From Niabella pedocola (GTDB lineage Bacteria > Bacteroidota > Bacteroidia > Chitinophagales > Chitinophagaceae): 64,000 nucleotides of DNA. This document shows, piece after piece, positions 58,535-64,000 of the stretch; position 1 is the stretch's first letter; every line of letters starts with the position of its first letter. The notes below the pieces were generated by a model, which worked only from the letters and a program-made list of their open reading frames with translations, was not told the DNA's origin and did not search any database. A program made the position numbers and the translations under genes. Where the stretch lies: NCBI RefSeq assembly GCF_021044425.1, contig NZ_JAJNEC010000004.1:248001-312000 (forward strand), in the 5' to 3' direction.

Positions 58535-58669
58535 GAGAATGAAGAGACTAAAAATAGTATTCACCAGTCCTGTTCCTGTTCTTGGAACAATGAAACCGTT
58601 CCCAATATACGGGAACAGGCCGGCAAATCCGGGCCGGCATAAGAGCCGAATTTTTAGTTCCTCATTCTC
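58535..58669. repeat. Foldback element between kinase and Hsp20 genes
   Basis: Outer arms about 20 bases long at 58535-58555 and 58650-58669 (GAGAATGA...ACTAAAAAT against its reverse complement, two differences). Nested inside are GTTCCC/GGGAAC and GGCCGG/CCGGCC pairs. No ORF. Its ends would form a long stem between the convergent gene ends. Confidence 0.6.
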
Positions 58670-58732
58670 GTCCTGTTATGATCTTCGTTTTCAATACTGG
58701 GATGCAGTCAGTCTGCAAGAAGCATCAGACAC

Positions 58733-59173
58733 TTATTTTACATCCACCTTCTTTTCAATACGTGCGTCGCCGTTATGGTTCTTGGGCAGTTCCAGCGTAA
58801 GAATGCCTTTATCGTAGTAGGCTTCGATCGCATCGGTTTTAACATCCTGCGGGAGCGTAAGCGTACGGGAAAAGCTGGAGTAACTATATTCCCTGCGACG
58901 GTATTTCTTTTCATTTTCCTCGTGCTCCTTTTCAGAACTGGCGCTGATGGTAAGTACATTATCATCTACGTCTATATCAAAATCGCTCTTTTCCAATCCA
59001 GGCGCAGCCACGGTAACCTTATACTGATCTTTTTCATCAGCAACATTCAGTGCAGGTACGGTGTCGTGATTCAAAAAATTGTTCCGCTTCAGCCAGTCGC
59101 TCCAGGGAGTAAAAAAATCATCGATAACTCCGGGAAAAACTTCTTTCAAATTGATCAGTGATTGTTTAGACAT
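58733..59173 (-). CDS. Hsp20/alpha-crystallin family small heat-shock protein
   Basis: Protein of 146 residues with a canonical alpha-crystallin core: V-P-A-L-N-V-A-D-E-K-D-Q-Y-K-V-T-V-A-A-P-G split by short loops, D-V-D-D-N-V-L-T-I-S-A, S-F-S-R-T-L-T-L-P and the A-Y-Y-D-K-G-I-L-T-L-E-L-P-K ending. A typical sHsp holdase, better conserved than the 46932 paralogue. Monocistronic, with a TGA-N6-TCA promoter. Confidence 0.96.
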   Translation of the reverse strand: MSKQSLINLKEVFPGVIDDFFTPWSDWLKRNNFLNHDTVPALNVADEKDQYKVTVAAPGLEKSDFDIDVDDNVLTISASSEKEHEENEKKYRRREYSYSSFSRTLTLPQDVKTDAIEAYYDKGILTLELPKNHNGDARIEKKVDVK

Positions 59174-59282
59174 AACATCCTCCTTGTTTTTAAATTTAAA
59201 TATTTATTTTCCAGATATTTTTTTCAAAACCACGAACGGGCGGTCCCTTATAAAGGTAGAAAACGAGGCACCCGTGTTACAA

Positions 59283-59294
59283 TGATCCGGGTCA
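59283..59294 (-). promoter_or_regulatory. TGA-N6-TCA site upstream of the 59173 Hsp20 gene
   Basis: TGATCCGGGTCA within the longer AATGATCCGGGTCATT palindrome. TACCTTTA on the minus strand (59258-59251) ends 37.5 bp from the centre. Start 110 bases away. Confidence 0.72.
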
Positions 59295-59307
59295 TTCAGG
59301 ATAATGA

Positions 59308-61704
59308 CTACGGCGACTGATGAGGGTAACCGTTTCCTTTTTGTTCTGCCTGAACCATATTGGCAATGCCGCTCAACAACGCATCCGGATTAAAGGAGAT
59401 GCTGTCGATACCCGCACCCACCAGGAATTCGGCAAAGCCAGGGTCATCACTGGGGCGCTGACCGCAAAGGCCTATTTTCTTTCCCCGTTCTTTTGCCCGG
59501 GCGATCATGTCTGCGATCATCGCCATTGCCGCAGGATCTCTTTCAGAAAACAGGGTGGCAATAATACCGGAATCCCTGTCTACACCCAGCACCAGCTGCG
59601 TAAGGTCGTTGGATCCGATCGAAAAGCCGTCAAAGATCTGTGCAAACTCAGCCGCAAGTAACACGTTGGACGGGATCTCCGCCATCATGTATAATTCCAA
59701 TCCGTTCACGCCCTGAATAAGTCCTTCCTCTTTCATCACAGCTACTACTTTGCGGCCTTCTTCCACCGTTCTGCAAAACGGGATCATCAGCTTAACATTG
59801 ACCAATCCCATTTCATCCCGCACTTTTTTCATTGCGGCGCACTCAAGCCCAAAACCTGCTCTATACAAAGGATGATAATAACGTGATGCACCGCGGAAGC
59901 CCAGCATCGGGTTTTCCTCCTGCGGCTCAAACGCGTTTCCCCCCAGTAAATGAGCATATTCATTCGTTTTAAAGTCGCTCATCCGCACAATCACCTCCCG
60001 GGGATAAAATGCTGCGGCTATTGTTGCTACAGCCTGCGCCAGCTTTTCAATAAAGTACTGGCGTTTATCTTGGTATCCGCCGGTCAACTGCTCAATTTGC
60101 TCCCTGGCGACAACATCCTGCAATGTTTCATATTGCACCAGGGCCATGGGATGAATGCGGATTACATTATTGATGATAAATTCCATGCGCAGCAGCCCCA
60201 CTCCTTTGTTAGGAAGGTACGACCAGAGAAAGGCCTTTCCCGGATCGCTTATGATCAACATCGGTGCGGCTACTTCAGGCAGCTGTATGGTGCCGGGATC
60301 TATCTTTTCTTCCGTCCATTCAGCCCGCCCCGCATATACGAAGCCTTCTTTTCCCTCTGCACAGCTAATGGTAACCAGCATTCCGTTCCTGATCTTTTGT
60401 GTAGCGTTTTCACAGCCCACCACAGCGGGCGTTCCCATTTCCCGGGCAATAATAGAAGCATGGCTGGTACGGCCGCCTTTGTCGGTGATGATACCTCCGG
60501 CTTTTTTTAAGAACGGGTCCCAGTCCGGGCTGGTGAGCGTGGTAACCAGGATGTCACCAGCCTGTAATTGCGTGGCCTCCGATGGTGTGGTCAGTATACG
60601 CGCAACACCTGAAACGATCCTGCTTCCTACGGCCATTCCTTTGGTGATAAGCGGATAATTGCCCTGTAACCTGTAAATACTAAAAACGGGTTCCTGTTTT
60701 TGACTATGAACGGTTTCCGGTCTCGCCTGTAAAATGAACAATTCATTGGTAAGTCCGTCCATGGCCCATTCTATATCCATCGGTCTTTTGTAATGATCTT
60801 CAATGGCAACTGCCCAACGTGCCAGTTGCTGAATGGTCGTATCGCTCAGAATAAACCGGTTCCGCATCGCCTCCGGCGTATCCGTATTAATAATCCCCGC
60901 CGTACTTTTGTCTTCACTAAACCGCATCCATTTTTCTTTACTTCCCAATGTCTTTTGCAGAACAGCATATCTGCCCGCTTTTAGTGTTGGCTTAAATACC
61001 AGGAATTCATCCGGCGTTACGGTTCCCTGCACCATATTTTCGCCCAGTCCCCATACACCCGAAATATGCACTACCTCCGGGAAACCCGTTTCGGGTTCCA
61101 GCGTAAAGCATACACCGGAACAGGATCTGTCGGACCGGATCATCTTTTGTATTCCAACGGATAAGGCAACCTGGTCGTGGGCAAAGCCGTTTTCAATGCG
61201 ATATTTTATAGCCCTGTCTGTATAAAGCGAGGCAAAACATTTCGCAATCGCCTGCAACAAGGCCTGTTCCCCCTGTATATTCAGGAAGGATTCGTGCAAC
61301 CCGGCAAAGCTGGCACCGGGGAGATCTTCGGCCGTAGCACTGCTTCTTACGGCCACCGATGTTAAAACAGGCGCTGCCATGGCCCGGTAAGCGTGCAATA
61401 CCGCTTCTTCAAGGACTTCGGGAAGATTGGCGGCCAGCAATACCCCTCTGCAGGCCTTTCCGATTTCCGCCAGGTTATTATAAGTTGTACTATCCAGCTT
61501 TGTTAACAGCTGCTTCAATGGATATGCCAGTTGGTTCTCCTGAATGAAAAAACGGAATGCAGCGGCAGTGACCGCAAAACCGCCCGGTACCTGTATTCCA
61601 AGCGCAGACAGGTTATTATACAGTTCACCCAAAGAAGCATTCTTGCCCCCTACTACGCTCACATCGGAAATCCCGATCTCCGAAAAATCCATAATATATT
61701 TCAT
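59308..61704 (-). CDS. ppsA: Phosphoenolpyruvate synthase
   Basis: Protein of 798 residues from Met at 61704 (M-K-Y-I-M-D-F-S-E-I-G); the Met at 61734 adds an unlikely leader. The ATP-grasp domain has V-R-S-S-A-T-A-E-D-L-P-G-A-S-F-A-G, the swivelling phospho-His domain has G-G-R-T-S-H-A-S-I-I-A-R-E, and the TIM-barrel C-terminal part ends with the catalytic L-C-G-Q-R-P-S motif (Cys). It converts pyruvate + ATP to PEP + AMP + Pi. It is at the end of a same-strand run of Usp genes (61766, 62679, 63545). Probably feeds gluconeogenesis or carbon balance in stress. Confidence 0.95.
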   Translation of the reverse strand: MKYIMDFSEIGISDVSVVGGKNASLGELYNNLSALGIQVPGGFAVTAAAFRFFIQENQLAYPLKQLLTKLDSTTYNNLAEIGKACRGVLLAANLPEVLEEAVLHAYRAMAAPVLTSVAVRSSATAEDLPGASFAGLHESFLNIQGEQALLQAIAKCFASLYTDRAIKYRIENGFAHDQVALSVGIQKMIRSDRSCSGVCFTLEPETGFPEVVHISGVWGLGENMVQGTVTPDEFLVFKPTLKAGRYAVLQKTLGSKEKWMRFSEDKSTAGIINTDTPEAMRNRFILSDTTIQQLARWAVAIEDHYKRPMDIEWAMDGLTNELFILQARPETVHSQKQEPVFSIYRLQGNYPLITKGMAVGSRIVSGVARILTTPSEATQLQAGDILVTTLTSPDWDPFLKKAGGIITDKGGRTSHASIIAREMGTPAVVGCENATQKIRNGMLVTISCAEGKEGFVYAGRAEWTEEKIDPGTIQLPEVAAPMLIISDPGKAFLWSYLPNKGVGLLRMEFIINNVIRIHPMALVQYETLQDVVAREQIEQLTGGYQDKRQYFIEKLAQAVATIAAAFYPREVIVRMSDFKTNEYAHLLGGNAFEPQEENPMLGFRGASRYYHPLYRAGFGLECAAMKKVRDEMGLVNVKLMIPFCRTVEEGRKVVAVMKEEGLIQGVNGLELYMMAEIPSNVLLAAEFAQIFDGFSIGSNDLTQLVLGVDRDSGIIATLFSERDPAAMAMIADMIARAKERGKKIGLCGQRPSDDPGFAEFLVGAGIDSISFNPDALLSGIANMVQAEQKGNGYPHQSP

Positions 61705-61765
61705 CGCTATTTTTTTTAGAGCAGCCCACACCATAAACCATCAGGACGCCGCATATGCGCGATTG

Positions 61766-62581
61766 CTATTTCACCTTTGGAGAGATAAACATCACCGGAA
61801 CCGGGGGTGACAAGATAAAAGATTTCGTTACGCTTTTATGAAAAAGGCCGTGTTGCTGAACAAACATAATCAGCAGGTCCGGGTTATTTTCAGCTACATA
61901 TGCTCTTATGCCTTCTTCTACATGATCATTGGCAAGAAAACAATACTGCGGTTTAAAACGATCCAGTTGTTCCTGCACATCGATGGTCAGCGGTACGTCC
62001 TTCGGGGAGAGTTCCGCATTGGGCGATACGGCCACAATATCAATTGCAGCAGTAAACAGTTCCAGCCAATGGCGCAAAACACGCCATGGCACAGGATCGT
62101 TACCTTCCAGATCAATCGCTATGCCGATCTTCTTAAAATCTGTCAGGCTGGCGGTTGCCGGTACAACTACCACCGGGCAGGAACTACGTTTCGCAATAGG
62201 AATAGAATGCGTGCCCCATAAGATCCGCTCAAACGCCGTAACAAACTCAGACGCTATAAAAACGGCGAGCGGGTCTTCCTCATCACACAATACATCCAAT
62301 TGATTCACTACCGTTCCCACCTTATAAAGCGCCTCTATTACAATCTCATTCTTTGTCCGCCTCTTCATTTCCAGAACCAGGTCTGCCAGCAATGCATCTG
62401 CCTGTTCTTCTGCCACCTCATAAAAATCCAGGGGCACCTGTATATCGGTGGTCACCGGCAGTATATCCACGGCATTAAATACAATGAGCCGGGCTTTCAG
62501 CCCCCGTGCCAGATCCGCCGCAAATGCAACAGCGTGATTTGCGGTTGCTGAAAAATTCGTAGCTGCAATAATTGTTCTCAT
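61766..62581 (-). CDS. Universal stress protein (tandem Usp)
   Basis: Protein of 271 residues from Met at 62581 (M-R-T-I-I-A-A-T-N-F-S-A-T-A-N-H-A-V). The N-terminal half is a clear Usp domain with A-F-A-A-D-L-A-R-G-L; the G-x2-G-x9-G motif is degenerate (F-E-R-I-L-W-G-T-H-S-I-P only). The second half begins around F-K-K-I-G-I-A-I-D-L. It is 60 bases upstream of ppsA in a same-strand run. Confidence 0.88.
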   Translation of the reverse strand: MRTIIAATNFSATANHAVAFAADLARGLKARLIVFNAVDILPVTTDIQVPLDFYEVAEEQADALLADLVLEMKRRTKNEIVIEALYKVGTVVNQLDVLCDEEDPLAVFIASEFVTAFERILWGTHSIPIAKRSSCPVVVVPATASLTDFKKIGIAIDLEGNDPVPWRVLRHWLELFTAAIDIVAVSPNAELSPKDVPLTIDVQEQLDRFKPQYCFLANDHVEEGIRAYVAENNPDLLIMFVQQHGLFHKSVTKSFILSPPVPVMFISPKVK

Positions 62582-62678
62582 ACCTAAACTATTTATTAAA
62601 AAACAATAAAATCTATCCATTGAATACCCAGGCCGGTTTCTATTTATCTGCCGGCAATAAGGGCTTACCGAAGCAGAT

Positions 62679-63515
62679 CTAAAAATGTGTAATAAAAACC
62701 GGTTGCTTCAGTAGTTGTATCAGGGGCGCCGCCGTACTGTCCTTAAATAGCTGCGACAGATACGCTCGGCCATAGGCCCCCATCACTATAAAACAATGAT
62801 CCCTTCTTTTTAAGAAGTTGAACAATTCAAAAGCCGGGTCTTCGCCATGTACAACCTCATATCCTATTTGTGAATAATACCCTTTCAGCAATTCGCTGAT
62901 CTGCTGTTTATACGATACGGCCGGCATGTCGCCCACCTGAACAACAATGATACGCTTGCTGTCGAAAAAAGGCAATAAATAGGCAAACTGCCGGATGGCA
63001 AATACCGCGGAAGCGGAACCGTCATACGCAAAAACAACTTCTTCTATATAAGTCATGCGTTCAGATGCAACAATCACCGGGCATTCCGCTTTCTGCAAGA
63101 ACGTTTTTAAAAGCGTGGCTGGAAAGTGGTCCTGTTCATCCGGCGCAGCCGTTCTTTCGCCGGCTACAATAAGATCCGCGAACCGGCTTTCAATCAAAGC
63201 CTCCGCTATATTATCCTTTCCCAGGCAACGAACGGTACAGCTAATATGTCTTTTTTCACAAAGCTTCCGGAACCGCTGGATATTCAATGCCTGTGTTTCG
63301 GTAGTGGTTTCAAAACCGATGGTATCGGGCTCACCAAGGATATCCCCGCACGGATCCGGATCCAAACCGGATAGTGCAGCATCCCGGGCCGCATCCGCAT
63401 CCTCAAAAAACAAACCCTTTAGCGATGCCTTTGCATTTGTTGCAATGTAGCAGGCAACATCCAGTGCATCGCAATCCAAAGAACAGGCATTTGTAATAAA
63501 TAGTATTTTTTTCAT
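62679..63515 (-). CDS. Universal stress protein (tandem Usp)
   Basis: Protein of 278 residues from Met at 63515 (M-K-K-I-L-F-I-T-N-A-C-S-L-D). Close in layout to the 43110 protein: the second domain opens A-Y-D-G-S-A-S-A-V-F-A-I-R-Q-F, and ends H-C-F-I-V-M-G-A-Y-G-R-A-Y-L-S-Q-L with G-x2-G-x9-D-S (third Gly is Asp). It follows another Usp gene (63545) by only 29 bases. Confidence 0.92.
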   Translation of the reverse strand: MKKILFITNACSLDCDALDVACYIATNAKASLKGLFFEDADAARDAALSGLDPDPCGDILGEPDTIGFETTTETQALNIQRFRKLCEKRHISCTVRCLGKDNIAEALIESRFADLIVAGERTAAPDEQDHFPATLLKTFLQKAECPVIVASERMTYIEEVVFAYDGSASAVFAIRQFAYLLPFFDSKRIIVVQVGDMPAVSYKQQISELLKGYYSQIGYEVVHGEDPAFELFNFLKRRDHCFIVMGAYGRAYLSQLFKDSTAAPLIQLLKQPVFITHF

Positions 63516-63544
63516 ACTTACGATTTTAAGCTTATATCCGAACC

Positions 63545-64000
63545 CTAGTAGGAGGCAATAAATAATGGCGCCCCCTGACATTGAATGTCTGGTGCCAGGT
63601 TTGCACATCCGGCACTAAAACCCGGCAGTGTCCTATATGAACCGGCAATGATTACGGTTCCCGCTTCATTCATTTCCCCCGAAAAATACTTTAGTATATT
63701 CCCCGCCTCCACCTCGATCCGATAGCATGGATAATGACTTTTGACCAATTCAGCAAGCTGTTTTTCATTGAGCACGGCTGCACTTTCAGCGATATGGTTA
63801 TCCACCGCCATAAACAATGTTTCATTTACCGCAAAACCGGGCAGCAGGTATGAAAATTGTTTCAGTGCATAAACCGCAGCTGCAGTTCCGTCAAAAGCAA
63901 TAATATTCTTCGTTGGAGCCGTAAACGTTTGAGGAATGACAATCACCGGGCATTCGCTGTCCCTGATCAGATCCGCCAGGCATCTTCCGCACCAGCTGCC
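63545..64000 (-). CDS. Universal stress protein, partial (runs off right edge)
   Basis: The open frame continues through base 64000 without a start; translation of the edge reads G-S-W-C-G-R-C-L-A-D-L-I-R-D-S-E-C-P-V-I and then V-I-P-Q-T-F, the usual end of the first Usp half (A-D-L-I-x-D-S-E-C-P-V-I). The visible second half has A-F-D-G-T-A-A-A-V-Y-A-L-K-Q-F-S-Y-L-L-P, as in its neighbours, but the C-terminal ATP motif is lost (I-I-A-G-S-Y-R-T-L-P). A GTG near 63946 is not the start. Confidence 0.85.
   Translation of the reverse strand, partial: GSWCGRCLADLIRDSECPVIVIPQTFTAPTKNIIAFDGTAAAVYALKQFSYLLPGFAVNETLFMAVDNHIAESAAVLNEKQLAELVKSHYPCYRIEVEAGNILKYFSGEMNEAGTVIIAGSYRTLPGFSAGCANLAPDIQCQGAPLFIASY

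Noticed and set aside
63545..63946. GTG near 63946 as start of the last Usp gene
   Set aside because: The frame is open to the window end and the upstream codons read as normal Usp sequence, so the gene is partial.

Overview
The window looks like chromosome of a Bacteroidota bacterium, most likely Chitinophagaceae (inference). The support is Bacteroidota-type promoter elements (TAnnTTTG) without strong Shine-Dalgarno sites, a CusA/CzcA pump fused to a TolC module, a PorT-like barrel, YeeE/YedE half-permeases next to rhodaneses, and HTH/coiled-coil hypotheticals. No rRNA, tRNA, CRISPR array, prophage or intact insertion sequence was seen.

Layout. 1-7 kb: a partial small gene at the left edge, an aspartic-protease-like membrane protein, three small HTH/coiled-coil genes, a foldback element, a three-copy tandem repeat, and CsbD-like and histone-like small proteins. 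7-10 kb: a secreted GH2 glycosidase. 10.4-15.7 kb: a visibly AT-richer stretch with a lone receiver protein, an RRM protein, two fatty-acid desaturases, an AraC regulator and a CsbD-like protein, suggesting membrane or cold adaptation. 15.7-17.7 kb: mostly non-coding, holding a decayed second copy of the left-edge segment. 17.8-21.4 kb: acetate kinase and phosphoketolase. 21.4-27 kb: a reduced-sulfur/persulfide cluster (two YeeE/YedE halves, thioredoxin, small membrane proteins, rhodanese, MBL-rhodanese, TauE) with its own Crp/Fnr regulator. 27-36.4 kb: a Ca-type P-ATPase, a haem-binding-domain protein and a metal efflux RND system. 36.5-64 kb: a stress-survival island with at least seven Usp proteins, two Hsp20, two triple-BON proteins, cardiolipin-synthase-like PLD, dodecin, L,D-transpeptidase, PolX-like polymerase, polysaccharide deacetylase, two PPOX-fold proteins, MgtA-type ATPase, PEP synthase, a PAS histidine kinase and a receiver-Crp fusion regulator.

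Main discovery. Eighteen palindromes TGA-N6-TCA (17 fit TGAY-N4-RTCA) lie in the intergenic regions of the stress island and once before ackA-xfp. Divergent gene pairs usually have one site per gene. In about ten cases a TAnnTTTG/A-like -7 element ends 36.5-37.5 bp from the site centre, the geometry expected for Crp/Fnr class II activation. The receiver-Crp protein at 48432-49490 has the E-x3-R recognition helix expected to read TGA/TCA half-sites, and the PAS kinase at 56883 may be its partner. Two of the sites drive no evident ORF. They precede a perfect TATATTTG element and, about 200 nt on, an intrinsic terminator, predicting a regulated small RNA at about 56469-56676. The sulfur cluster shows the same geometry with a different 21-bp motif, apparently for the other Crp/Fnr protein, which lacks that Glu. 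All motif counts were made by eye and need a computed scan.
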